Program-made: the position numbers and the translations under genes
Part shown: positions 1 through 14,067 of the stretch, one piece after another
Layout: each line of letters opens with the position of its first letter
Numbering within the stretch: position 1 is the stretch's first letter
Source of the DNA: Cyprinodon diabolis
Lineage: Eukaryota; Chordata; Actinopteri; Cyprinodontiformes; Cyprinodontidae
Assembly (NCBI GenBank): GCA_030533445.1
Contig: CM060069.1
Span: forward strand, 4,818,716-4,882,715
Length of the DNA: 64,000 nt
Reading direction: 5' to 3'
Notes under the pieces: model-generated
The model's database searches: none
Told to the model about the DNA's origin: nothing
Seen by the model: only the letters and a program-made list of their open reading frames with translations

Positions 1-3000
1 GGTTTATAAAGGGCTCTGGTTTCTAAAGGGCTCTGGTTTATAAAGGGCTCTGGTTTATAAAAGGATCTGGTTTATAACGGGCTCTGGTTTATAACCGGCT
101 CTGGTTTAAAAACGGCTTAGGTTTATAAAGGGCTCTAGTTTCTAAAGGGCTCTGGTTTATAAAGGGCTTTGGTATGTAAATGGCTCTGGTTTATAAAGAG
201 CTCTGGTTTATAACAGGCTTTGGTTTATAACGGGCTCTGGTTTATACCGGGCTCTGGTTTATAAAGGGCTCTGGTTTATAAAAAGATCTGGTTTTTAACG
301 GGCTCTGGTTTATAACCGGCTCTGGTTTAAAAATGGCTTTGGTTTATAAAGGGCACTAGTTTCTAAAGGGCTCTGGTTTATAACAGGCTCTGGTTTACAA
401 AGGGCTATGGATTATAAAGAGCTCTGGTTTATAACGGGCTCTGGGTTATAAAGAGCTTTGGTTTACAACGGGCTCTGGTTTATACCGGGCTTTGGTTTAT
501 AAAGGGCTCTGGTTTCTAAATGGCTCTGGTTTATAAAGGGCTTTGGTTTATAAATGGCTCTGGTTTATAACGGGCCCTGGTTCATAACGGGCTTTGGTTT
601 AGAAAAGGCTCTGGTTTATAAAGGGCTTTGGTTTATAACGGGCTCTGATTTATACAGGGCTCTGGTTTATAAAGGGCTCTGGTTTATAAAAGGATCTGGT
701 TTATAACGGGCTCTGGTTTATAACCGGCTCTGGTTTAAAAACGGCTTTGGTTTATAAAAGGATCTGGTTTATAATGGGCTCTGGTTTATAACCGGCCCTG
801 GTTTATTAAGAGATCTGGTTCATAAAGGCTCTGGTTTATAACGGTATCTGATTTATAAAGGGCTCTGGTTTATAAAAGGCTCTGGTTTATAACGGGCTCT
901 GGTTTATAACCGGCTTTGGTTTATAAAAGCTCTGGTTTATAAATGGCTTTGGTTTATAACGGGCTCTGGTTTATACCGGGCTCTGGTTTATAAAGGGCTC
1001 TGGTTTATAAAAGGATCTGGTTTATAACGGGCTCTGGTTTATAACCGGCTCTGGTTTAAAAACGGCTTTGGTTTATAAAGGGCTCTAGTTTCTAAAGGGC
1101 TCTGGTTTATAAAGGGCTTTGGTTTGTAAATGGCTCTGGTTTATAAAAAGCTCTGGTTTATAACAGGCTCTGGTTTATTAAGGGCTTTGGTTTATAAAGA
1201 GCTCTGCTTTATATTGGGCTCTGGTTTATAAAGGGCTTTGGTTTATAACGTTCTCTGGTTTATACCGGGCTTTGGTTTATAAAGGGCTCTGGTTTCTAAA
1301 GGGCTCTGGTTTATAAGGGCTCTGGTTTATAAAAGGATCTGGTTTATAAAGGGCTCTGGTTTATAACCAGCTCTGGTTTAAAAACGGCTTTGGTTTATAA
1401 AGGGCTCTGGTTTCTAAAGGGCTCTGGTTTATAAAGGGCTTTGGTTTATAAATTGCTCTGGTTTATAAAGGGCTCTGATCTATAAAGGGCTCTGGTTTAT
1501 ACAGGGCTCTGGTTTATAAAGGGCTCTGGTTTATAAAAGGATCTGGTTTATAACGGGCTCTGGTTTTTAACCGGCTCTGGTTTAAAAACGGCTTTGGTTT
1601 ATAAAGGGCTCTAGTTTCTAAAGGGCTCTGGTTTATAACAGGCTCTGGTTTACAAAAGGCTATGGATTATAAAGAGCTCTGGTTTATAACGGGCTCTGGT
1701 TTATAAAGAGCTTTGGTTTATAACGGGCTCTGGTTTATACCGGGCTCTGGTTTATAAAGGGCTCTGGTTTATAAAAGGCTCTGGTTTATAACTGGCATTG
1801 GTTTATAAAGGGCTTTGGTTTATAAAGGGCTCTGGTTTATAAGGGGCTCTGATTTATAAATGGCTCTGGTTTATAAAGGGCTCTGGTTTATAAAGGACTT
1901 TGGTTTATAAAGGGCTCTGGTTTATAAAGGGCCCTGGTTTATTAAGAGATCTGGTTCATAAAGGCTCGGGTTTATAATAGGCTCTGGTTTATAAAGGGAT
2001 CTGGTTTATAACAGGCTCTGGTTTATAAAGGTATATGGTTTATAAAGAGCTCTGGTTTATAACAGGCTTTGGTTTATAAAGAGCTTTGGATTATAAGGGG
2101 CTCTGGTTTATACCGGGCTTTGGTTTATAAAGGGCTCTGATCTATAAAGGGCTCTGGTTTATAAAGGGCTTCAGTTTATAAAGGGATCTGGTTTATAAAG
2201 GGCTCGGTTTTATAACGGGCTCTGGTTTATAACGGGCTTTTGTTTAAAATGGGTTCTGGTTTCTAAAGGGCTCTGGTTTATAAAGGGCTTTGGTTTATAA
2301 ATGGCTCTGGTTTATAACGGGCTCTGGTTCATAACGGGCTTTGGTTTATAAATGGCTCTGGTTTATAAAGGGCTCTGGTTTATTAAGAGATCTGGTTTAT
2401 AAAGGGTTCTGTTTTATAACGGGCTCTGGTTTATAAAGGGCTCTGGTTTATAAAGGGCTTTGGTTTATAACGGGCTCTGGTTTATATCGGGCTTTGGTTT
2501 ATAAAGGGCTCTGGTTTCTAAAGGGCTCTGGTTTATAAAGGGCTTTGGTTTATAAATGGCTCTGGTTTATAACGGGCTCTGGTTCATAACAGGCTTTGGT
2601 TTATAAAGGGCTCTGGTTTATAAAGGGCTCTGGTTTATTAAGAGGTCTGGTTCATAAAGGGCTCTGTTTTATAACGGGATCTGATTTTTAAAGGGCTCTG
2701 GTTTATAAAAGGCTCTGGTTTTTAACAGGCATTGGTTTATAAAGGGCTTTGGTTTATAAAGGGATCTGGTTTATAACAGGCTCTGGTTTATAAAGGGATA
2801 TGGTTTATAAAGAGCTCTGATTTATAACAGGCTCTGGTTTATAAAGAGCTTTGGATTATAAAGGGCTCTGGTTTATATGGGCTTTGGTTTATAAAGGGCT
2901 CTGATCTATAAAGGACTCTGGTTTATAAAGGGCTCTGGTTTATAAAGGGCTCTGGTTTATAAAGGGCTTTGGTTTATAAAGGGATATGGTTTATAAAGGT

Positions 3001-3370
3001 CTATGGTTTATAAAGAGCTCTGATTAATAGCGGGCTCTGGTTTATAAAGAGCTTTGGTTTAAAAACAGCTCTGCTTCATATTGGGCTCTGGTTTATAAAG
3101 GGCTGTGGTTTATAACGGGCTCTGGTTTATAACGGGCTTTTGTTTATAATGGGCTCTGGTTTATAACAGGCTCTGGTTTATAACCGGCTTTGGTTTATAA
3201 AGGGCTCTGGTTTATAAAGGGCTTTGGTTTATAACGGGCTCTGGTTTATACCGGGCTTTGGTTTATAAAGGGCTCTGGTTTCTAAAGGGCTCTGGTTTAT
3301 AAAGGGCTTTGGTTTATAAATGGCTCTGGTTTATAACGGGCTCTGGTTCATAACGGGCTTTGGTTTATAA
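1..3370 (+). repeat. Higher-order block, partner of about 4906-8400
   Basis: The unit order here matches the block starting near 4906. The rare CGGCTTAG variant lies at 113 and at 5018 (offset 4905). The CGGTATCTG variant lies at 842 and at 5747 (offset 4905). The CTGATTTTT variant lies at 2681 and at 7654 (offset 4973). By 2821/7861 the offset is 5040. The steps are about four units each; one is visible as extra units near 6670-6740. Offsets were read by eye and block ends are approximate. Confidence 0.85.
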
Positions 3371-3864
3371 AAGGCTTTGGTTTATAAAGTGCTCTAGTTT
3401 CTAAAGGGCTCTGGTTTATAACAGGCTCTGGTTTATTAAGGGCTTTGGTTTATAAAGAGCTCTGCTTTATATTGGGCTCTGGTTTATAAAGGGCTTTGGT
3501 TTATAACGGGCTCTGGTTTATACCGGGCTTTGGTTTATAAAGGGCTCTGGTTTTTAAAGGGCTCTGGTTTCTAAAGGGCTTTGGTTTATAAATTGTTCTG
3601 GTTTATAACGGACTCTGGTTCATAACTGGCTTTGGCTTATAAAAGGCTCTGGTTTATAAAGGGCTCTGGTTTATTAAGAGATCTGGTTAATAAAGGGCTC
3701 TGTTTTATAACGGGCTCTGGTTTATAAAGGGCTCTGGTTTATAAAGGGCTTTGGTTTATAGCGGGCTTTGGGTTATAAAGTGCTCTGCTTTATTATGAGC
3801 TCTGGTTTATAACAGGCTTTGGTTTATAAAGAGCCCTAATTTATCTAGTGCTCGGTTTTATAAC

Positions 3865-6800
3865 AGGCTCTGGTTTATAAAAGGATCTGGTTTATAATGG
3901 GCTCTGGTTTATAACCGGCTCTGGTTTATAAAGGGCCCTGGTTTATTAAGAGATCTGGTTCATAAAGGCTCTGGTTTATAACGGGATCTGATTTATAAAG
4001 GGCTCTGGTTTATAAAAGGCTCTGGTTTAGAACTGGCATTGTTTTATAAAGGGCTTTGGTTTATAAAGGGCTCTGGTTTATAAGGGGCTCTGCTCTATAA
4101 ATGGCTCTGGTTTATAAAGGGCTCTGGTTTATAAAGGACTTTGGTTTATAAAGGGCTCTGGTTTATAAAGGGCCCTGGTTTATTAAGAGATCTGGTTCAT
4201 AAAGGCTCTGGTTTATAATAGGCTCTGGTTTATAAAGGGATCTGGTTTATAACAGGCTCTGGTTTATAAAGGTATATGGTTTATAAAGAGCTCTGATTTA
4301 TAACAGGCTCTGGTTTATAAAGAGCTTTGGATTATAAAGGGCTCTGGTTTATACCGGGCTTTGGTTTATAAAGGGCTCTGATCTATAAAGGGCTCTGGTT
4401 TATAAAGGGCTCTGTTTTATAAAGGGCTTTGGTTTATAAAGGGATCTGGTTTATAAAGGGCTCTGTTTTATAACGGGCTCTGGTTTATAACGGGCTTTTG
4501 TTTATAATGGGCTCTGGTTTATAACAGGCTCTGGTTTATAACCGGCTTTGGTTTATAAAGGCTCTGGTTTATAAAGGGCTTTGGTTTATAACGGGCTCTG
4601 GTTTATACTGGGCTCTGGTTTATAAAGGGCTCTGGTTTATAAAAGGATCTGGTTTATAACGGGCTCTGGTTTATAACCGGCTCATGTTTAAAAATGGCTT
4701 TGGTTTATAAAGGGCTCTAGTTTCTAAAGGGCTCTGCTTTATAAAGGGCTTTGGTTTGTAAATGGCTCTGGTTTATAAAGAGCTCTGGTTTATAACAGGC
4801 TCTGGTTTATTAAGGGCTTTGGTTTATAAAGAGCTCTGCTTTATATTGGGCTCTGGTTTATAAAGGGCTTTGGTTTATAACGGGCTCTGGTTTATACCGG
4901 GCTTTGGTTTATAAAGGGCTCTGGTTTCTAAAGGGCTCTGGTTTATAAAGGGCTCTGGTTTATAAAAGGATCTGGTTTATAACGGGCTCTGGTTTATAAC
5001 CGGCTCTGGTTTAAAAACGGCTTAGGTTTATAAAGGGCTCTAGTTTCTAAAGGGCTCTGGTTTATAAAGGGCTTTGGTATGTAAATGGCTCTGGTTTATA
5101 AAGAGCTCTGGTTTATAACAGGCTTTGGTTTATAACGGGCTCTGGTTTATACCGGGCTCTGGTTTATAAAGGGCTCTGGTTTATAAAAAGATCTGGTTTA
5201 TAACGGGCTCTGGTTTATAACCGGCTCTGGTTTAAAAATGGCTTTGGTTTATAAAGGGCACTAGTTTCTAAAGGGCTCTGGTTTATAACAGGCTCTGGTT
5301 TACAAAGGGCTATGGATTATAAAGAGCTCTGGTTTATAACGGGCTCTGGGTTATAAAGAGCTTTGGTTTACAACGGGCTCTGGTTTATACCGGGCTTTGG
5401 TTTATAAAGGGCTCTGGTTTCTAAATGGCTCTGGTTTATAAAGGGCTTTGGTTTATAAATGGCTCTGGTTTATAACGGGCCCTGGTTCATAACGGGCTTT
5501 GGTTTAGAAAAGGCTCTGGTTTATAAAGGGCTTTGGTTTATAACGGGCTCTGATTTATACAAGGCTCTGGTTTATAAAGGGCTCTGGTTTATAAAAGGAT
5601 CTGGTTTATAACGGGCTCTGGTTTATAACCGGCTCTGGTTTAAAAATGGCTTTGGTTTATAAAAGGATCTGGTTTATAATGGGCTCTGGTTTATAACCGG
5701 CCCTGGTTTATTAAGAGATCTGGTTCATAAAGGCTCTGGTTTATAACGGTATCTGATTTATAAAGGGCTCTGGTTTATAAAAGGCTCTGGTTTATAACGG
5801 GCTCTGGTTTATAACCGGCTTTGGTTTATAAAAGCTCTGGTTTATAAAGGGCTTTGGTTTATAACGGGCTCTGGTTTATACCGGGCTCTGGTTTATAAAG
5901 GGCTCTGGTTTATAAAAGGATCTGGTTTATAACGGGCTCTGGTTTATAACCGGCTCTGGTTTAAAAACGGCTTTGGTTTATAAAGGGCTCTAGTTTCTAA
6001 AGGGCTCTGGTTTATAAAGGGCTTTGGTTTGTAAATGGCTCTGGTTTATAAAAAGCTCTGGTTTATAACAGGCTCTGGTTTATTAAGGGCTTTGGTTTAT
6101 AAAGAGCTCTGCTTTATATTGGGCTCTGGTTTATAAAGGGCTTTGGTTTATAACGTTCTCTGGTTTATACCGGGCTTTGGTTTATAAAGGGCTCTGGTTT
6201 CTAAAGGGCTCTGGTTTATAAAGGGCTCTGGTTTATAAAAGGATCTGGTTTATAAAGGGCTCTAGTTTATAACCAGCTCTGGTTTAAAAACGGCTTTGGT
6301 TTATAAAGGGCTCTGGTTTCTAAAGGGCTCTGGTTTATAAAGGGCTTTGGTTTATAAATTGCTCTGGTTTATAAAGGGCTCTGATCTATAAAGGGCTCTG
6401 GTTTATACAGGGCTCTGGTTTATAAAGGGCTCTGGTTTATAAAAGGATCTGGTTTATAACGGGCTCTGGTTTTTAACCGGCTCTGGTTTAAAAACGGCTT
6501 TGGTTTATAAAGGGCTTTAGTTTCTAAAGGGCTCTGGTTTATAACAGGCTCTGGTTTACAAAAGGCTATGGATTATAAAGAGCTCTGGTTTATAACGGGC
6601 TCTGGTTTATAAAGAGCTTTGGTTTATAACGGGCTCTGGTTTATACCGGGCTCTGGTTTATAAAGGGCTCTGGTTTATTAAGAGATCTGGTTCATAAAGG
6701 CTCCGGTTTATAACGGGATCTGATTTATAAAGGGCTCTGGTTTATAAAAGGCTCTGGTTTATAACTGGCATTGGTTTATAAAGGGCTTTGGTTTATAAAG

Positions 6801-9800
6801 GGCTCTGGTTTATAAGGGGCTCTGATTTATAAATGGCTCTGGTTTATAAAGGGCTCTGGTTTATAAAGGACTTTGGTTTATAAAGGGCTCTGGTTTATAA
6901 AGGGCCCTGGTTTATTAAGAGATCTGGTTCATAAAGGCTCGGGTTTATAATAGGCTCTGGTTTATAAAGGGATCTGGTTTATAACAGGCTCTGGTTTATA
7001 AAGGTATATGGTTTATAAAGAGCTCTGGTTTATAACAGGCTTTGGTTTATAAAGAGCTTTGGATTATAAGGGGCTCTGGTTTATACCGGGCTTTGGTTTA
7101 TAAAGGGCTCTGATCTATAAAGGGCTCTGGTTTATAAAGGGCTTCAGTTTATAAAGGGATCTGGTTTATAAAGGGCTCGGTTTTATAACGGGCTCTGGTT
7201 TATAACGGGCTTTTGTTTAAAATGGGTTCTGGTTTCTAAAGGGCTCTGGTTTATAAAGGGCTTTGGTTTATAAATGGCTCTGGTTTATAACGGGCTCTGG
7301 TTCATAACGGGCTTTGGTTTATAAAAGGCTCTGGTTTATAAAGGGCTCTGGTTTATTAAGAGATCTGGTTTATAAAGGGTTCTGTTTTATAACGGGCTCT
7401 GGTTTATAAAGGGCTCTGGTTTATAAAGGGCTTTGGTTTATAACGGGCTCTGGTTTATATCGGGCTTTGGTTTATAAAGGGCTCTGGTTTCTAAAGGGCT
7501 CTGGTTTATAAAGGGCTTTGGTTTATAAATGGCTCTGGTTTATAACGGGCTCTGGTTCATAACAGGCTTTGGTTTATAAAGGGCTCTGGTTTATAAAGGG
7601 CTCTGGTTTATTAAGAGGTCTGGTTCATAAAGGGCTCTGTTTTATAACGGGATCTGATTTTTAAAGGGCTCTGGTTTATAAAAGGCTCTGGTTTTTAACA
7701 GGCATTGGTTTATAAAGGGCTTTGGTTTATAAATGTCTCTGGGTTATAAGTGGCTCTGATCTATAAAGGCTCTGGTTTATAATAGGCTCTGGTTTATAAA
7801 GGGATCTGGTTTATAACAGGCTCTGGTTTATAAAGGGATATGGTTTATAAAGAGCTCTGATTTATAACAGGCTCTGGTTTATAAAGAGCTTTGGATTATA
7901 AAGGGCTCTGGTTTATATGGGCTTTGGTTTATAAAGGGCTCTGATCTATAAAGGACTCTGGTTTATAAAGGGCTCTGGTTTATAAAGGGCTTTGGTTTAT
8001 AAAGGGATATGGTTTATAAAGGTCTATGGTTTATAAAGAGCTCTGATTAATAGCGGGCTCTGGTTTATAAAGAGCTTTGGTTTAAAAACAGCTCTGCTTC
8101 ATATTGGGCTCTGGTTTATAAAGGGCTGTGGTTTATAACGGGCTCTGGTTTATAACGGGCTTTTGTTTATAATGGGCTCTGGTTTATAACAGGCTCTGGT
8201 TTATAACCGGCTTTGGTTTATAAAGGGCTCTGGTTTATAAAGGGCTTTGGTTTATAACGGGCTCTGGTTTATACCGGGCTTTGGTTTATAAAGGGCTCTG
8301 GTTTCTAAAGGGCTCTGGTTTATAAAGGGCTTTGGTTTATAAATGGCTCTGGTTTATAACGGGCTCTGGTTCATAACGGGCTTTGGTTTATAAAAGGCTC
8401 TGGTTTATAAAGGGCTCTGGTTTATAAAAGGATCTGGTTTATAACGGGCTCTGGTTTATAACCGGCTCTGGTTTAAAAACGGCTTTGGTTTATAAAGGGC
8501 TCTAGTTTCTAAAGGGCTCTGGTTTATAACTGGCATTGGTTTATAAAGGGCTTTGGTTTATAAAGAGCTCTGGTTTATAAGGGGCTCTGATCTATAAATG
8601 GCTCTGGTTTATAAAGGGCTCTGGTTTATAAAGGACTTTGGTTTATAAAGGGCTCTGGTTTATAAAGGGCCCTGGTTTATTAAGAGATCTGGTTCATAAA
8701 GGCTCTGGTTTATAATAGGCTCTGGTTTATAAAGGGATCTGGTTTATAACAGGCTCTGGTTTATAAAGGTATATGGTTTATAAAGAGCTCTGATTTATAA
8801 CAGGCTCTGGTTTATAAAGAGCTTTGGATTATAAAGGGCTCTGGTTTATACCAGGCTTTGGTTTATAAAGGGCTCTGATCTATAAAGGGCTCTGGTTTAT
8901 AAAGGGCTCTGGTTTATAAAGGGCGTTGGTTTATAAAGGGATCTGGTTTATAAAGGGCTCTGTTTTATAACGGGCTCTGGTTTATAACGGGCTTTGGTTT
9001 ATAAATGGGCTCTGGTTTATAACGGGCTCTGGTTCATAACGGGCTTTGGTTTATAAAAGGCTCTGGTTTATAAAGGGCTCTGGTTTATTAAGAGATCTGG
9101 TTTATAAAGGGCTCTGTTTTATAACGGGCTCTGGTTTATAAAGGGCTCTGGTTTATAAAGAGCCATAATTTATCTAGGGCTCTGTTTTATAAAGCACTCT
9201 GGTTTATAACAGGCTCTGGTTTATAAAGGGCTTTGGATTATAAAGAGGACTGCTTTATATTGGGCTCTGGTTTATAAAGGGCTTTGGTTTATAACGGGCT
9301 CTGGTTTATATCGGGCTTTGGTTTATAAAGGGCTCTGGTTTATAAAGGGCTCTGGTTTATAAAGGGCTTTGGTTTATAAATGGCTCTGGTTTATAACGGG
9401 CTCTGGTTCATAACAGGCTTTGGTTTATAAAGGGCTCTGGTTTATAAAGGGCTCTGGTTTATTAAGAGGTCTGGTTCATAAAGGGCTCTGTTTTATAACG
9501 GGATCTGATTTTTAAAGGGCTCTGGTTTATAAAAGGCTCTGGTTTTTAACAGGCATTGGTTTATAAAGGGCTTTGGTTTATAAAGGGCTCTGGGTTATAA
9601 GGGGCTCTGATCTATAAAGGGCTCTGGTTTATAAAGGGCTCTGGTTTATAAAGGACTTTGGTTTATAAAGGGCTCTGGTTTAAAAAGGGCCCTGGTTTAT
9701 TAAGAGATCTGGTTCATAAAAGCTCTGGTTTATAATAGGCTCTGGTTTATAAAGGGATCTGGTTTATAACAGGCTCTGGTTTATAAAGGTATATGGTTTA

Positions 9801-11210
9801 TAAAGAGCTCTGATTTATAACAGGCTCTGGTTTATAAAGAGCTTTGGATTATAAAGGGCTCTGGTTTATATCGGGCTTTGGTTTATAAAGGGCTCTGCTC
9901 TATAAAGGGCTCTGGTTTATAAAGGGCTCTGTTTTATAAAGGGCTTTGGTTTATAAAGGGATATGGTTTATAAAGGTCTATGGTTTATAAAGAGCTCTGA
10001 TTAATAGCGGGCTCTGGTTTATAAAGAGCTTTGGTTTATAACGGGCTCTGGTTTATAACGGGCTTTTGTTTATAATGGACTCTGGTTTATAACAGGCTCT
10101 GGTTTATAACCGGCTTTGGTTTATAAAGGGCTCTGGTTTATAAAGGGCTTTGGTTTATAACGGGCTCTGGTTTATACCGGGCTTTGGTTTATAAAGGGCT
10201 CTGGTTTCTAAAGGGCTCTGGTTTATTAAGAGATCTGGTTTATAAAGGGCTCTGTTTTATAACGGGCTCTGGTTTATAAAGGGCTCTGGTTTATAAAGAG
10301 CCCTAATTTATCTAGGGCTCTGTTTTATAAAGCGCTCTGGTTTATAACAGGCTCTGGTTTATTAAGACATCTGGTTTATAAAGGGCTGTGGTTTATAAAG
10401 GGAACTGGTTTATAACAGGCTCTGGTTTATAAAGGGCTATGGATTATAAAGAGCTCTGGTTTATAACAGGCTCTGGTTTATAAAGGGCTTCGGTTTATCA
10501 CGGGCTCTGGTTTATACCGGGCTCTGGTTTATAAAGGGCTCTGGTTTAAAAAAGGATCTGGTTCATAACGGGCTCTGGTTTATAACGGGCTCTGGTTTAT
10601 AACCGGCTCTGGTTTAAAAACGGCTTTGGTTTATAAAGGGCTCTAGTTTCTAAAGGGCTCTGGTTTATAACAGGCTCTGGTTTATAAAGGGCTATGGATT
10701 ATAAAGAGCTCTGGTTTATAACGGGCTCTGGTTTATAAAGAGCTTTGGTTTACAACGGGCTCTGGTTTATACTGGGCTTTGGTTTATAAAGGGCTCTGGT
10801 TTCTAAAGGGCTCTGGTTTATAAAGGGCTTTGGTTTATAAATTGCTCTGGTTTATAACGGGCTCTGGTTCATAACGGGCTCTGGTTTATACAGGGCTCTG
10901 GTTTCTAAAGGGCTCTGGTTTATAGAAGGATCTGGTTTATAACGGCCTCTGGTTTATAACCGGCTCTGGTTTAAAAACGGCTTTGGTTTATAAAAGGATC
11001 TAGTTTATAATGGGCTCTGGTTTATAACCGGCCCTGGTTTATTAAGAGATCTGGTTCATAAAGGCTCTGGTTTATAACGGGATCTGATTTATAAAGGGCT
11101 CTGGTTTATAAACGGCTCTGGTTTATAACGGGCTCTGGTTTATAACCGGCTCTGGTTTAAAAACGGCTTTGGTTTATAAAGGGCTCTAGTTTCTAAAGGG
11201 TTCTGGTTTA
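3865..11210 (+). repeat. Large higher-order block, about 7.3 kb, repeated near 14068-22025
   Basis: Anchors are the unit ACGGGATCTG at 3981 and 14184 (offset 10203), CGGCTTAG at 5018 and 15221 (10203), CGGTATCTG at 5747 and 15949 (10202), and ACTGGCATTG at 8529 and 19361 (10832). The drop of one base between the first two later anchors matches a one-base deletion near 15320. An extra segment near 18660-19350 in the downstream copy explains the larger late offset. End points are by eye. Confidence 0.8.
4906..8400 (+). repeat. Higher-order block, second copy of 1-3370
   Basis: This carries the same ordered run of unit variants as 1-3370, including CGGCTTAG at 5018 and CGGTATCTG at 5747. It has several extra units near 6670-6740 (TTAAGAGATCT, CATAAAGGCTCC, AACGGGATCTG) absent from the first copy. 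It is also part of the larger 3865-11210 block that recurs about 10.2 kb downstream, so duplications of different sizes overlap. Confidence 0.85.
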
Positions 11211-14067
11211 TAAAGGGCTTTGGTTTATAACCGGCTTTGGTTTATAAAGGCTCTGGTTTATAAAGGGCTTTGGTTTATAACGGGCTCTGGTTTATACCGG
11301 GCTCTGGTTTATAAAGGGCTCTGGTTTAAAAAGGGCCCTGGTTTATTAAGAGATCTGGTTCATAAAGGCTCTGGTTTATAACGGGATCTGATTTATAAAG
11401 GGCTCTGGTTTATAAAGAGCTCTGGTTTATAACAGGCTCTGGTTTATTAAGGGCTTTGGTTTATAAAGAGCTCTGCTTTATATTGGGCTCTGGTTTATAA
11501 AGGGCTTTGGTTTATAACGTTCTCTGGTTTATACTGGGCTTTGGTTTATAAAGGGCTCTGGTTTCTAAAGGGCTCTGGTTTATAAAGGGCTCTGGTTTAT
11601 AAAAGGATCTGGTTTATAACGGGCTCTGGTTTATAACCGGCTCTGGTTTAAAAACGGCTTTGGTTTATAAAGGGCTCTGGTTTCTAAAGGGCTCTGGTTT
11701 ATAAAGGGCTCTGGTTTATAAAAGGATCTGGTTTATAAAGGGCTCTGGTTTATAACCGGCTCTGGTTTAAAAACGGCTCTGGTTTATAAAGAGCTCTGGT
11801 TTATAACAGGCTTTGGTTTATAACGTTCTCTGGTTTATACCGGGCTCTGGTTTATAAAGGGCTCTGGTTTATAAAAGGATCTGGTTTATAACTGGCTCTG
11901 GTTTATTTCCGGCTCTGGTTTAAAAAAGGCTTTGGTTTAGAAAGAGCCCTAATTTATCTAGTGCTCGGTTTTATAACAGGCTCTGGTTTATAACAGGCTC
12001 TGGTTTATTAAGAGATCTGGTTTATAAAGGGCTTTGGTTTATGACCGGCATTGGTTTATAAAAGGCTCTGGTTTATAAAGGGAACTGGTTTATAACAGGC
12101 TCTGGTTTATAAAGGGCTATGTATTATAAAGAGCTCTGGTTTATACCGGGCTTTGGTTTATAAAGGGCTCTGATCTATAAAGGGCTCTGGTTCATAAAGG
12201 GCTCTGTTTTATAACGGGCTCTGGTTTATAACGGGCTTTTGTTTAAAATGGGCTCTGGTTTCTAAAGGGCTCTGGTTTATAAAGGGCTTTGGTTTATAAA
12301 TGGCTCTGGTTTATACCGGGCTCTGGTTTATAAAGGGCTCTGGTTTATAAAAGGATCTGGTTTATAACGGGCTCTGGTTTATAACCGGCTCTGGTTTAAA
12401 AACGGCTTTGGTTTATAAAGGGCTCTAGTTTCTAAAGGGCTCTGGTTTATAACAGGCTCTGGTTTACAAAGGGCTATGGATTATAAAGAGCTCTGGTTTA
12501 TAACAGGCTCTGGTTCATAAAGGGCTTTGGTTTATAACGGGCTCTGGTTTATACCGGGCTCTGGTTTATAAAGGGCTCTGGTTTATAAAAGGATCTGGTT
12601 TATAACGGGCTCTGGTTTATAACCGGCTCTGGTTTAAAAACGGCTTTGGTTTATAAAGGGCTCTAGTTTCTAAAGGGCTCTGGTTTATAACAGGCTCTGG
12701 TTTACAAAGGGCTATGGATTATAAAGAGCTCTGGTTTATAACGGGCTCTGGTTTATAAAGGGCTTTGGTTCACAACGGGCTCTGGTTTATACCGGGCTTT
12801 GGTTTATAAAGGGCTCTGGCTTCTAAAGGGCTCTGGTTTATAAAGGGCTTTGGTTTATAAAGTGCTCTGGTTTATAACAGGCTCTGGTTCATAACGGGCT
12901 TTGGTTTATAAAAGGCTCTGGTTTATAAAGGGCTCTGGTTCATAACGGGCTTTGGTTTATAAAGGGCTCTGGTTTATACAGGGCTCTGGTTTATAAAGGG
13001 CTCTGGTTTATAAAAGGATCTGGTTTATAACAGGCTCTGGCTTATAACAGGCTCTGGTTTAAAAACGGCTTTGGTTTATAAAGGGCTCTAGTTTCTAAAG
13101 GGCTCTGGTTTACAACAGGCTCTGGTTTACAAAGGGCTATGGATTATGAAGAGCTCTGGTTTATAACCGGCTCTGGTTTATAAAGGTATATGGTTTATAA
13201 AGAGCTCTGATTTATAACAGGCTCTGGTTTATAAAGAGCTTTGGATTATAAAGGGCTCTGGTTTATACCGGGCTTTGGTTTATAAAGGGCTCTGATCTAT
13301 AAAGGGCTCTGGTTTATAAAGGGCTCTGTATTATAAAGGGCTTTGGTTTATAAAGGGATCTGGTTTATAAAGGGCTCTGTTTTATAACGGGCTCTGGTTT
13401 ATAACGGGCTTTTGTTTATAATGGGCTCTGGTTTATAACAGGCTCTGGTTTATAACCGGCTTTGGTTTATAAAGGCTCTGGTTTATAAAGGGCTTTGGTT
13501 TATAACGGGCTCTGGTTTATACTGGGCTCTGGTTTATAAAGGGCTCTGGTTTATAAAAGGATCTGGTTTATAACGGGCTCTGGTTTATAACCGGCTCATG
13601 TTTAAAAATGGCTTTGGTTTATAAAGGGCTCTAGTTTCTAAAGGGCTCTGCTTTATAAAGGGCTTTGGTTTGTAAATGGCTCTGGTTTATAAAGAGCTCT
13701 GGTTTATAACAGGCTCTGGTTTATTAAGGGCTTTGGTTTATAAAGAGCTCTGCTTTATATTGGGCTCTGGTTTATAAAGGGCTTTGGTTTATAACGGGCT
13801 CTGGTTTATACCGGGCTTTGGTTTATAAAGGGCTCTGGTTTCTAAAGGGCTCTGGTTTATAAAGGGCTCTGGTTTATAAAAGGATCTGGTTTATAACGGG
13901 CTCTGGTTTATAACCGGCTCTGGTTTAAAAACGGCTTAGGTTTATAAAGGGCTCTAGTTTCTAAAGGGCTCTGGTTTATAAAGGGCTTTGGTATGTAAAT
14001 GGCTCTGGTTTATAAAGAGCTTTGGCTTATAACAGGCTCTGGTTTATGCCGGGCTCTGGTTTATAAA

